Shown: positions 14,799 to 22,960 of the stretch, piece by piece | Numbering within the stretch: position 1 is the first letter of the stretch | How the letters are laid out: the number at the start of each line of letters is the position of its first letter | Assembly: GCA_000470535.1 (NCBI GenBank) | Contig: CBRG010000192.1 | Location: forward strand, 1 to 38,447 | From: Streptomyces sp. AW19M42 | GTDB lineage: Bacteria > Actinomycetota > Actinomycetes > Streptomycetales > Streptomycetaceae | Reading direction: 5' to 3' | DNA length: 38,447 bases | Program-made: the position numbers and the translations under genes | The notes under the pieces: generated by a model | Told to the model about the DNA's origin: nothing | Seen by the model: only the letters and a program-made list of their open reading frames with translations | Database searches by the model: none

Positions 14799-16778
14799 AT
14801 GCACGACGACCGGAACCTGGTCGATGCACGCCTGGTCCGCGTCCTCAGGGGAACGCATCCGGCCGGCCGTCCACCCCGTCACCAGCCCCCTGAACGTGGA
14901 GATCTGGTCCACGGCGGGCGAGCCCGTTCCCATGGCCGAGGGCCTCACAGCGCCGTACCGTCCCATCACCCCGGGCACCGCGTGGGGTACGCCATGGGGG
15001 ACCAGCTGGTTCAGGGGCACCGGGACGGTCCCCGCCGACTGGGCGGGCCGCGCCGTCGAGGCCGTGCTCGACCTCGGTTTCACCCCGCGCACGCCCGGCT
15101 TCCAGTGCGAGGACCTCGTCCACCTGCCGGACGGCACCCCGGTCAAGGGCCTTCACCCGCGCAACTCCTACGTCCGCGTCGGATCTCCGGTGGCGGGCGG
15201 CGAGCAGTTCGACTGGCTGATCGAGGCCGCGTCCAACCCCGATCTCGACGGGAGCGGCGTGCCGTTCCAGCCGACGCCGATGGGCTACAGGGCCACCGCC
15301 GGCGATGCGCCGCAGTACGTGCTGGGGGAGATGAACCTGGCCGTGTTCGACGAGAGGGTGTGGAACCTGGTCATGGACCTGGAGGTCCTCGGCGAGCTGA
15401 TGGCGGAACTGCCGGTCGAGGGGGCGCGCCGCTGGGAGATCCTGCGGGCGGTCGGCCGGGCGCTGGACGCCGTCGACCTCCAGGACGTGAACGGTACGGT
15501 GCAGGCCGCGCGGGTGCACCGCGAGGCGCGCGAGACCTACGTACGGCTCGCCGCGGAGCTGGAGAGCATCATCGGCGGGGCGCAACGCGCGCTCGCCGGG
15601 GACGCGTCCGGCGGGACGGATCTGGCCTTCAACTCAGCACCGCACAGTCGTGGTTCGGTACCCGCCGGCGGTGCTTCGCCCCGGTCCGCCCACCATGAGT
15701 CGGCGGTCCCCGTACCGCTCGACGGCGGCGGATACGCCCTGGAAAACGGCCTGTTGCGGGTCGAGATCGACGGACGCGGCCTTGTCGTCTCCGCGTACGA
15801 CCACGGCGCGGAGCGCGAGGCCATCGCGCCGGGGCAGGCGGCCAACCTCCTCCAGCTGCACCCCGACTTCCCCAACCAGTGGGACGCCTGGGACGTCGAC
15901 GCCTTCTACCGGAACGTCGGCAGTGACCTCACCGACGTCACCGAACTGGGCGTCGAGGGAGCGGCGGTGCGCGTCGAGCGGTCCTTCGGGGACTCCCGCG
16001 TCGTCCAGGTCCTGACGGTCCCGGCCCGCGCCAAGCGGCTCGACATCGCCACAGAGGTGGACTGGCACGAGACCGAACGCTTCCTGAAACTGGCCTTCCC
16101 CCTGGACGTGAAGGCCGACCGGTACGCCTCCGAGACCCAGTCCGGCCACGTATACCGGCCCACCCACCAGAAATGAGCTGGGAATGGGCCAAGTTCGAGG
16201 CCTGCAACCATCGTTTCGTGCACGTCGACGAGCCGGGCTGGGGCGTCGCGATCGTGAACGACGCGACCTACGGCCACGACGTGACGCGTGCCGTGCGGAC
16301 CGGGACCGACGCCGGCCCGACCACGATCGTGCGCGCGTCGCTGCTGCGCGCGCCCCGCTACCCCGACCCCGAGACCGACCAGGGCGTCCACCGGTTCCAC
16401 CACGCGCTGGTGCCGGGCGCGACGATCGGTGACGCGGTCCGCGAGGGCCACCGGGCCAACCTGCCGGAGCGCCGGGTCACCGGCACCGCCGCAGAGGTCG
16501 CGCCACTGGTGACGGTGGACAACGACGCCCTCGTGGTCAGCGCGGTGAAACTGGCCGACGACCGCAGCGGTGACCTGGTCGTACGCCTCTACGAGGCACA
16601 CGGCGGCCGGGCCCGCGCCACCGTGCGCGTCGACGGCTTCGCCACCGCGCGGGCCGTTCCGGCCGATCTCCTGGAGCGCCCGCTGCCGGACGCCGAAAGG
16701 CCTGCGGAGGACGCCGGCGGTGTGGCGCTCGCGCTGCGGCCGTTCCAACTGGTCACCCTGCGTCTGCCCGCCGCTTGA
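14799..16778 (+). pseudogene. GH38 alpha-mannosidase gene with the catalytic domain deleted and two frameshifts
   Basis: The ATG at 14799 follows AGGAGG and starts MHDDRNLVDARLVRVLR. An extra G in a GGGG run (14848-14851) shifts the frame; the next frame continues RIRPAVHPVTSPLNVEIW through the N-terminal domain to VDLQDVNGTVQAAR. There, near 15510, it jumps in frame to VHREARETYVRLAAELESII, which in intact ~1000-residue GH38 enzymes lies some 350 residues further on. The whole barrel with the catalytic Asp is gone. The C-terminal beta domains follow (QLHPDFPNQWDAWDVDAFYR). A second shift near 16171 stops the frame at 16176; the tail reads on in another frame, SWEWAKFEACNHRFVHVDEP to LRPFQLVTLRLPAA, ending at 16778. 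Confidence 0.85.
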
Positions 16779-16787
16779 CCACGTGCC

Positions 16788-16988
16788 GCCCGGGACGTCG
16801 ACCTCGCCGCCGAGAGCCGCCAGGTGACCGTCCGCAACGACATCGACTGGCAGGAGCGCGACCCGGTGCTGAAGGCCGCCTGGCCGCTGGACGTGCATGC
16901 GGAACGCGAGAGCGCGGAGATCCAGTTCGGCCATGTGCAGCGGCCCACCCACGAGAACACCAGCTGGGACGCTGCCCGCCTCGAACTG
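16788..16988 (+). pseudogene. Fragment of a second GH38 alpha-mannosidase gene
   Basis: The frame reads RDVDLAAESRQVTVRNDIDW, DPVLKAAWPLDVHAERESAE and IQFGHVQRPTHENTSWDAAR. This is the same piece of the C-terminal domain as 16040-16200 of the preceding pseudogene (WHETERFLKLAFPLDVKADR, HVYRPTHQ) but clearly diverged, so it comes from a paralogue and not a recent duplication. Nothing of the paralogue's start or end is left. The frame happens to stay open into the ROK regulator gene downstream. Confidence 0.7.
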
Positions 16989-17141
16989 TGGCCACCCGGA
17001 GAGAGGGACGGTTGTGCCGCGGGACATGTTCACCCCCGGCGCACTGTCCCACCCGCGTCGTACCATTCCATCGATTCTGTTGCCGTCGCAGGCGAGGCGG
17101 CGATTTCGCCGCCTCCGCCCGCCGAGGCTGGGAGAGGCGCG

Positions 17142-18353
17142 TTGACGACCAAGACGACGAGCACGGAGAAGGGCGCCATCCGGCGTGGCACCAACCTGCC
17201 GCGGATGGGGGACTTCAACGAGTCCGTGATCCTCGACGCCATCCGCCGGCAGCGCGGCGGCCTGAGCCGGGTGGAGCTCGCGCAGGCCACCGGCCTGTCC
17301 GCGCAGACCGTCTCAAACATCACCCGACGGCTGCTCGACCGGGGCGTCGCCCGTGAGTCGGGCAAGCACAACACCGGCAGCGGAAAGCCTCGCACCCTGC
17401 TGGAGATCGTCCCCACCTCCCGGTACGCGGTGGGCGTCCATCTCGACCCCGCAGTGATCACCTGCGTTCTGGTTGACCTGCTCGGGACGGTCGTGGCCCA
17501 GCGCAGCCGGCGTACCCCCAGCGGCGGCGACACCGACGGCACCGTCGCGGACATGGCCGCGTCCGTGTCCGGGATCGTGGCGGAGTCCGGGATCGACGAC
17601 GGACGGATCCTCGGCCTCGGCATCGCCGCGCCGGGCCCCATCGACGTCACCGCGGGGTGGGTGGTGGAACCGCCCGAACTGCATGGCTGGGGCCGCTATC
17701 CGCTGCGCGACCGGCTCAGCGAGGCGACCGGGTTCCCGGCCCTGCTCGACAAGGACGTCACGGCAGCCGTCGTGGCCGAACGCTGGGCGGGGGCGGCCAC
17801 CGCCAGCCGCAACCTGCTCTTCTTCTACCTCGGTACGGGTTCCGGCATGGGGCTCGTGGTGGACGACACCGTGCTGCGCGGCGTCTCCGGGAACGCGGGC
17901 GAGGTGGGCGGGCTCGGCGCCGCCTGCTCGACGCGGACCCTGGTCGACGAGGCCATCGCCCTCGGCGTGCTCGGTGGCGAGTACACCGTGCTCGATCCGG
18001 CCGATGCCCAGAGCGGCCTGGAGCGCCTCGGGCAGCTCGCCGCAGAGGGGGACGCCCAGGCGGACGGCATTATCGAGCGGCTGGGGCTGCGCGTCGGCCG
18101 GGGGGTGTGCGCGGCGGCGACGCTCCTGGACGTCGACAGCATCGTCTTCGGCGGACCTACCTGGCACGTACTGGGTGAGCGCCTCCTGGCCACCATCGAG
18201 CCGATGGTGGCCAGGTCCCCGTTCGTCAGGGCGGCCCACGCCACCACCGTCGCCTCGACCACCCTGGGCGAGAACGTTGCCGCTGTCGGAGCGGCCTCCC
18301 TCGTCCTCGACCAGGCGCTCTCCGCCCAGCCGAGGTCCCTGCTGCTGGGCTGA
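17142..18353 (+). CDS. ROK-family transcriptional regulator (NagC/XylR type)
   Basis: A 403-residue protein: MarR-like winged HTH at about residues 25-75 (VILDAIRRQRGGLSRVELAQ, ATGLSAQTVSNITRRLLDRG) followed by a ROK sugar-kinase-like domain (AVGVHLDPAVITCVLVDLLG, LGLGIAAPGPIDVTAGWV, DKDVTAAVVAERW, YLGTGSGMGLVVDDTVLRGV, GNAGEVGGLG). The Cys-rich zinc loop of classical ROK proteins (CxCGxxGC) is missing; only one Cys remains after GGLG. TTG at 17142 with GGAGAGG in front is the best start: the upstream open frame is a GH38 scrap. It probably senses a sugar or sugar phosphate and controls the ThuA-Gfo-GH38 genes and the aldo/keto reductases. Confidence 0.88.
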   Translation: MTTKTTSTEKGAIRRGTNLPRMGDFNESVILDAIRRQRGGLSRVELAQATGLSAQTVSNITRRLLDRGVARESGKHNTGSGKPRTLLEIVPTSRYAVGVHLDPAVITCVLVDLLGTVVAQRSRRTPSGGDTDGTVADMAASVSGIVAESGIDDGRILGLGIAAPGPIDVTAGWVVEPPELHGWGRYPLRDRLSEATGFPALLDKDVTAAVVAERWAGAATASRNLLFFYLGTGSGMGLVVDDTVLRGVSGNAGEVGGLGAACSTRTLVDEAIALGVLGGEYTVLDPADAQSGLERLGQLAAEGDAQADGIIERLGLRVGRGVCAAATLLDVDSIVFGGPTWHVLGERLLATIEPMVARSPFVRAAHATTVASTTLGENVAAVGAASLVLDQALSAQPRSLLLG

Positions 18354-18425
18354 GGAGCCTATGGGCGAGGGGACCCGCGCCCCGGGGGAGCCACGCGGCA
18401 TTAGGCGCACGCCATCATGGTGCGT

Positions 18426-18454
18426 TTGCAATAGCCCGCGCATGCAATTATTGT
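18426..18454 (+). promoter_or_regulatory. Candidate promoter for the aldo/keto reductase operon
   Basis: TTGCAA (18426-18431) and TATTGT (18449-18454) are 17 bases apart in a markedly AT-rich patch, 57-85 bases upstream of the ATG at 18511. The following TTGTTATCGCTTGTAAG (18451-18467) looks like a LacI- or ROK-type operator just downstream of the -10. Confidence 0.45.
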
Positions 18455-18458
18455 TATC

Positions 18459-18470
18459 GCTTGTAAGGCG
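18459..18470. promoter_or_regulatory. GCTTGTAAGGCG element before the aldo/keto reductase operon
   Basis: Resembles GCTTCGTAAAGCG at 12731-12743 (one base shorter, one mismatch). The two flank the sugar-catabolism block and its ROK regulator. Short match, so chance is not excluded. Confidence 0.3.
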
Positions 18471-18510
18471 CTGTTGCACGCGTGTCCCCCCGGAAGTGAA
18501 CGAGAACATC

Positions 18511-19335
18511 ATGAGCTCCATCCCGAACATCACCCTCAACAACGGCGTCACCATGCCGCAGCTCGGCTTCGGCGTCTTCCAGGTCCCCGACGAGGCGACC
18601 ACCGCCGCCGTCGCCACGGCCCTCGACGCCGGATACCGCAGCATCGACACCGCCGCGATCTACGGCAACGAACGGGGCGTCGGCCGGGCACTCGCCGAAT
18701 CCGGCGTCGCCCGTGACGAGCTGTTCATCACCACCAAGCTGTGGAACGCCGACCAGGGCCACGACTCCGCGCTGGCCGCTTTCGACGCCTCCCTCGACAA
18801 GCTCGGGCTCGACCACGTCGACCTCTACCTGATCCACTGGCCGACCCCGGCCCGCGACCTCTACTCCGACACGTGGCGCGCCCTGGAGAAGCTGCTCGCG
18901 GACGGACGCACCCGCGCCATCGGCGTCTCCAACTTCCAGCCCGCCCACCTGGAGCGCCTGCTGAAGAGCGCCTCGGTCGTCCCCGCCGTCAACCAGATCG
19001 AGCTGCACCCCGGTCTCCAGCAGCGGGAACTGCGCGACCTCCACGCCCGCCACGGCATCGCCACCGAGGCCTGGAGCCCGCTCGCCCAGGGCGCCGTCCT
19101 GAGTGACGAGGCGGTCGTCTCGCTCGCGGCGAAGCACGGCAGGAGCCCGGCCCAGATCGTCCTGCGCTGGCACCTGCAGACCGGCAACGTGGTCATCCCC
19201 AAGTCGGTGACCGAGGCCCGCATCCACGAGAACCTCGACGTCTTCGACTTCCGGCTGAGCGCCGAGGACATCGACGCCCTCACCGCCCTGGACCGCGGCC
19301 TGCGCACCGGCCCGGACCCCGACACCCTCAACTGA
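18511..19335 (+). CDS. Aldo/keto reductase (AKR5-like, 2,5-diketo-D-gluconate reductase type)
   Basis: A 274-residue TIM-barrel NADPH oxidoreductase with the full AKR tetrad: Asp46 (GYRSIDTAAIYGNE), Tyr51, Lys76 (ELFITTKLWN) and His109 (DLYLIHWP). The cofactor-binding end IVLRWHLQTGNVVIPKSVTE is intact and length is normal. It should reduce a small carbonyl compound or sugar. ATG at 18511; a weak GAG-type ribosome site precedes it. First gene of a probable three-gene operon with a second aldo/keto reductase (61 bases on) and an SRPBCC gene. Placed after a ROK regulator, it may be controlled by it. Confidence 0.9.
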   Translation: MSSIPNITLNNGVTMPQLGFGVFQVPDEATTAAVATALDAGYRSIDTAAIYGNERGVGRALAESGVARDELFITTKLWNADQGHDSALAAFDASLDKLGLDHVDLYLIHWPTPARDLYSDTWRALEKLLADGRTRAIGVSNFQPAHLERLLKSASVVPAVNQIELHPGLQQRELRDLHARHGIATEAWSPLAQGAVLSDEAVVSLAAKHGRSPAQIVLRWHLQTGNVVIPKSVTEARIHENLDVFDFRLSAEDIDALTALDRGLRTGPDPDTLN

Positions 19336-19396
19336 CCCCGACCGGCACCCGCCGGCCACCAGCACTGCCCCCCACGCAGAAGATCGAGGCACCACC

Positions 19397-20416
19397 ATGA
19401 CCATCCGCTCCCTGCTTCCCGGCCGCATCGGCTTCGGCACCGCCCCCCTGGGCAACATGTTCCGCGCCATCCCCGACGAAGAGGCCGCCGCCACCGTGCA
19501 GGCCGCCTGGGACCAGGGCATCCGCTACTTCGACACCGCCCCGCTGTACGGCGCCGGCCTCGCCGAGATCCGCCTCGGCGACGTCCTCGCCGACAAGCCG
19601 CGCGGCGAGTACGTCCTGTCCACCAAGGTCGGCCGGGTCATCCTCGACGAGGTCGAGGACCCCGCGAGCCGTCAACTCGGGCAAAAGGGAGCCCTGTTCG
19701 AGCACGGACGCCCCAACAGGATTGTCAACGACTACAGCGCCGACGCGACGCTGCGCTCCGTGGAGGACAGCCTCAAGCGCCTCAGGACGGACCGCCTCGA
19801 CATCGTCTGGGTCCATGACATCGCCCAGGACTTCTACGGCGACGACTGGCTGGCCATGTACGAGAGCGCCCGCACCGGTGCGTTCCGCGCCCTGACCCGG
19901 CTGCGCGAGGAGGGGGTCATCAAGGCCTGGGGGCTCGGCGTCAACAAGGTCGAGCCGCTGGAGATGACACTGGACCTGGACGAGCCCCGCCCCGACGCGT
20001 TCCTCCTCGCCGGCCGCTACACCCTGCTCGATCACTCCCGGGCCCTGCAGCGCCTCCTGCCCGCCGCGGCCGAGCGACACGTCGACATCGTCGTCGGTGG
20101 CCCCTACAGCTCCGGCATCCTGGCCGGCGGAAACCACTACGAGTACGCCGAGGCACCCGCCGACATCGTCGAGAAGGTGAGCCGGATCAAGGCACTGGCG
20201 CAGGAGCACGGCATCGGCATCAAGTCCGCCGCGCTCCAGTTCGTCCTGGCACACCCGGCCGTCGCCGCGGCCATCCCCGGCGCGACCCGCCCCAGCCGCA
20301 TAGCCGAGGACCTCGGTGCCCTCACCGAGAACGTGCCGTACGCCTTCTGGAAGTCACTGCGGGACCAGAAGGTCATCGCCCACGACGCACCCGTTCCCGT
20401 GCTGGACGCGTCATGA
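19397..20416 (+). CDS. Aldo/keto reductase (D-threo-aldose 1-dehydrogenase / pyridoxal dehydrogenase-like)
   Basis: A 339-residue protein of another AKR branch: GFGTAPLGNMFRAIPDEEA at the start, GIRYFDTAPLYGAGLAEIRL with Asp46 and Tyr51, Lys77 (EYVLSTKVGR) and His140 (DIVWVHDIAQD). The sequence AWGLGVNKVEPLEM and SAALQFVLAHPAVAAAIPGA fit the aldose/fucose 1-dehydrogenase group, which oxidise L-fucose, D-arabinose or related sugars with NAD(P). Pyridoxal 4-dehydrogenase is an alternative. ATG at 19397 after AGGCACC; it overlaps the next gene by ATGA, indicating coupled translation. Confidence 0.88.
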   Translation: MTIRSLLPGRIGFGTAPLGNMFRAIPDEEAAATVQAAWDQGIRYFDTAPLYGAGLAEIRLGDVLADKPRGEYVLSTKVGRVILDEVEDPASRQLGQKGALFEHGRPNRIVNDYSADATLRSVEDSLKRLRTDRLDIVWVHDIAQDFYGDDWLAMYESARTGAFRALTRLREEGVIKAWGLGVNKVEPLEMTLDLDEPRPDAFLLAGRYTLLDHSRALQRLLPAAAERHVDIVVGGPYSSGILAGGNHYEYAEAPADIVEKVSRIKALAQEHGIGIKSAALQFVLAHPAVAAAIPGATRPSRIAEDLGALTENVPYAFWKSLRDQKVIAHDAPVPVLDAS

Positions 20417-21309
20417 CCTCCACCACCGTCACCCTCACCACTGCGTGGTCCGCGGACCGGGTCTGGCAGCTCATCGGCGGCTTCGGCTCCCTCCCGGACT
20501 GGCTGCCGTACATCAAGGAGAGCCGGCTCGGCGAGGGTGCCCGGCTGCGCACCCTGACGAACGAGGAGGGCGGCGTCATCGTGGAACGCCTGGAGTCCTT
20601 CGACGAGCAGGCCCGCAGCTACGCCTACTCCATAGTCCGGGCGCCCTTCCCGGTCACGGGCTACCGCTCCACGCTCAAGGTCGTGGACCTGGGCGCGGCG
20701 GGTTCCAGGGGGGAGTGGTCCGGAACATTCACGCCGGACGGAGTCGGTGACGGCGAGGCGACCGCCCTCTTCGAGGGCATCTACCGCGACGGACTCGCCG
20801 CACTGGAGAAGACACTCCCGGCCTTTACGGTGCATGCCGTCCTGCGCAGCCGCCCGGTGAGGGCCGCATATGTCCGGGACCGCAGCGTTCCGTGGCATCG
20901 CATCCTGTGCGACGCGCCCGGCGTGGGGCAGTCCGGACTCCACACGGCCCATGAGCAGACGAAGCACCTCCATCAACGGGGGCGGACGACCTTCGCGCCG
21001 CCGTCCGCGCTGAGGCCCGCCGGGCGAGGAACCGGGACCGGAATAGAGGCGCTTCAGCTGCTGCCTGCGCCTTGTCCGCGACCACCCGGGGCCGTGGCGC
21101 ACGGTGATCATGCTTCTGCGTATCGGCCTTGGACTGGCACCGCCCGTGTAGGTGGTGAGTGGGGCGACAAGTTCGATTCGAAGGTGCAGCCAGGCAGGAC
21201 GCCGCCTACGGGAGGTCACGCACCCGTGCGGACTCTTCACGTCGTCACCCACCCGGAGGCGGCCCACCACGTCGAGGAGTCGTCGGCGGATGGCATGACT
21301 CGCAGCTGA
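20413..21309 (+). CDS. SRPBCC family protein with an abnormal C-terminal read-through
   Basis: Residues 1-138 form a complete START/SRPBCC ligand-binding domain (VWQLIGGFGSLPDWLPYIKE, EGGVIVERLESFDEQARSYA, GLAALEKTLPA). Family members usually end at about this point (near 20826). Here no stop follows and the frame runs for 160 more residues with no recognisable fold, crossing the remnant of a histidine-phosphatase gene (21226 onward) and stopping at 21309. The most likely history is a deletion that removed the stop and joined the gene to unrelated sequence. The domain itself seems intact. Start ATG overlaps the stop of the upstream aldo/keto reductase. The ligand is unknown. Confidence 0.75.
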   Translation: MTSTTVTLTTAWSADRVWQLIGGFGSLPDWLPYIKESRLGEGARLRTLTNEEGGVIVERLESFDEQARSYAYSIVRAPFPVTGYRSTLKVVDLGAAGSRGEWSGTFTPDGVGDGEATALFEGIYRDGLAALEKTLPAFTVHAVLRSRPVRAAYVRDRSVPWHRILCDAPGVGQSGLHTAHEQTKHLHQRGRTTFAPPSALRPAGRGTGTGIEALQLLPAPCPRPPGAVAHGDHASAYRPWTGTARVGGEWGDKFDSKVQPGRTPPTGGHAPVRTLHVVTHPEAAHHVEESSADGMTRS

Positions 21310-21380
21310 CGCCCGACGGTGTCCGCGCGGCGGTCTCCATCGCCCAAGCGCTGCGGGCCCGGACACCCCGCCAAGGCTGA
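21226..21380 (+). pseudogene. N-terminal remnant of a histidine phosphatase (phosphoglycerate mutase-like) gene
   Basis: From a GTG at 21226 one frame reads RTLHVVTHPEAAHHVE; the RHG-type motif appears as THP, the variant seen in one actinobacterial subgroup. After a frameshift near 21278 another frame continues GGWHDSQLTPDGVRAAVSIA and QALRAR. The rest of the ~200-residue domain is missing. The stretch 20827-21511 holds nothing else that can be recognised. Confidence 0.6.
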
Positions 21381-21511
21381 CTGAACCCCATCTGTCGTGC
21401 GTCCACGGCACGGCGCCCTACGGGGCACAGGCGAACGATGCCGAGCTCGGCATGGTGGACGCCATCGACCCTCAAGAGGCAGTCGCGGGCGGATCCTCCG
21501 GGCCTCAGGTC

Positions 21512-21892
21512 TCAGACCGCGACGGAGAGCAGGTCCACTACGAAGACGAGTGTCGAGCCCGCCGGGATGAACGCCGAGGGTGACTGGTTGCCGTAGCCGA
21601 GACCCGGGGGAACGATGATCTCGCGCCGACCGCCGACCCTCATCCCTCTGATCCCGCGGTCCCAGCCCTTGATGACCTTTCCACCGCCCACGGCGAACTT
21701 GAACGGCTTGCCACGACCCCAGGAGGTGTCGAATTCCCTTCCGGACGCGAAGGTGACCCCGACATAGTGAACCTGGACGACCCTGCCCGGCTTCGCCTCA
21801 AGCCCGTCCCCGACGACGAGGTCGCGGATTGCCAGCTCGTCGGGAGCGTCACCCTCCGGACGGCCGATCCCGGGCTTCGTCAGTTCACTCAT
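21512..21892 (-). CDS. FKBP-type peptidyl-prolyl cis-trans isomerase
   Basis: A 126-residue single-domain FKBP: VVQVHYVGVTFASGREFDTS with Tyr43, Phe54 and Asp55; GGGKVIKGWDRGIRGMRVGG with the pocket Trp77; the PPGLGYGNQ loop with Tyr100; and FIPAGSTLVFVVDLLSV at the end. All main FK506-pocket residues are present, so it should catalyse prolyl isomerisation in the cytoplasm (no signal peptide). ATG at 21892 with GAGG in front; the frame stays open to 22132 but that extension is Arg/Pro-rich and is not part of the family. Monocistronic, convergent with the SRPBCC region. Confidence 0.9.
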   Translation of the reverse strand: MSELTKPGIGRPEGDAPDELAIRDLVVGDGLEAKPGRVVQVHYVGVTFASGREFDTSWGRGKPFKFAVGGGKVIKGWDRGIRGMRVGGRREIIVPPGLGYGNQSPSAFIPAGSTLVFVVDLLSVAV

Positions 21893-22135
21893 TGCAGCCT
21901 CATTCGCTCGCCGCCGGAAGCCCTCATGCAGACCGGCCAGGCGCATGGTCACTCTATGCGGACGACGAGATCGACGAGGTGATCGCGGCCCTGGCCGGGA
22001 TTGGGCGGCGTGCGGGGTGCCCCTATCGGCCCGCTCGTCCTCGCCCGCGGCGCTGAAACGCCATGGCAGGATCTCCTGCGACACCTCGGGGAGTGAGGAA
22101 CTGCCCGCTCCGCGGGCCGGGTCTCCGGCCACGGC

Positions 22136-22960
22136 TCAGCCCTGCGCCAGCTCTGCCACGGGCTGCCACTTCTCCCACACGGCGAGTCGCTGCTCGTAGT
22201 CGGCCTTGGCGATGCCCAGCGGCGCCGAGCCGAAGAAGCAGCGCAGCGGCGGCTGGTCGGCGTCGACGATCTCCAGCACGGCAGCGGCGGATGCGGCCGG
22301 GTCGCCCGGCGTGCCGACGCGCTTGCGGCGCTGCTCCTGCACCTCCTTGTGGAAGTCGGCGTACGCGGGCAACGGGTCGGACGTGCTCGACGAGGAACCC
22401 GCCCAGTCGGTGGCGAAGCCACCGGGCTCGATCAGCGTGACCTTGATGCCGAACGGCGCCACTTCCTGGGCCAGCGCCTGGCTGATGCCTTCGAGGGCCC
22501 ACTTCGACGCGTGGTAGACCCCGACCAGCGGGAAGGCGCTGATGCCTCCGATGGAAGAGACCTGGAGAATGTGGCCGCTGCCCTGCTCGCGCAGCAGCGG
22601 CAGCGCCGCCTGGGTGACCCACAGGGCGCCGAACAGGTTGGTGTCCAGTTGCGCGCGCGCCTCGGCCTCGGTGAGTTCCTCGACCAGGCCGAAGTGGCCG
22701 TATCCGGCGTTGTTGACCACCACGTCGAGCCGACCGAACCGCTCGTGCGCCTGCTGCACGGCGGCGAAGTCGGCGTCACGGTCCGTCACGTCGAGACGCA
22801 GAGGCAGTAGCCGTTCCCCGTACCTCTCGCGGAGGTCACCCAGCGTGGAGAGGTCGCGCGCGGTTGCGGCGACCGAATCGCCGCGTTCGAGGGCGGCGAC
22901 GGCCCACTCCCTGCCGAAGCCGCGCGAGGCACCGGTGATGAACCAGATCTTCTGCGTCAT
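22136..22960 (-). CDS. Classical short-chain dehydrogenase/reductase
   Basis: A 274-residue SDR with TGASRGFG (residues 9-16), an Arg at 35 after strand 2 (AATARD) favouring NADP, LDVTD (57-61), NNAGYG (83-88), catalytic Ser135/136 (VSSIGG) and Tyr149-x3-Lys153 (YHASK), then PGGFATDWAG. All catalytic residues are present, so it should reduce or oxidise a small carbonyl/alcohol. ATG at 22960 preceded by GGAGGAG. It stands alone; the next gene upstream is the NRPS-linked mbtH on the other strand, more than 900 bases away. Confidence 0.9.
   Translation of the reverse strand: MTQKIWFITGASRGFGREWAVAALERGDSVAATARDLSTLGDLRERYGERLLPLRLDVTDRDADFAAVQQAHERFGRLDVVVNNAGYGHFGLVEELTEAEARAQLDTNLFGALWVTQAALPLLREQGSGHILQVSSIGGISAFPLVGVYHASKWALEGISQALAQEVAPFGIKVTLIEPGGFATDWAGSSSSTSDPLPAYADFHKEVQEQRRKRVGTPGDPAASAAAVLEIVDADQPPLRCFFGSAPLGIAKADYEQRLAVWEKWQPVAELAQG

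Noticed and set aside
16040..16985. Apparent direct repeat in the two GH38 pieces
   Set aside because: Similarity is at protein level and the DNA is well diverged, so these are paralogue remnants and not a recent DNA duplication.
16824..17141. Extended N-terminus of the ROK regulator
   Set aside because: It is the GH38 fragment read in the same frame by chance; ROK homology and a ribosome site begin at 17142.
21893..22132. 80-residue N-terminal extension of the FKBP gene
   Set aside because: Arg/Pro-rich, not part of the domain, no signal-peptide character; ATG at 21892 has a ribosome site.
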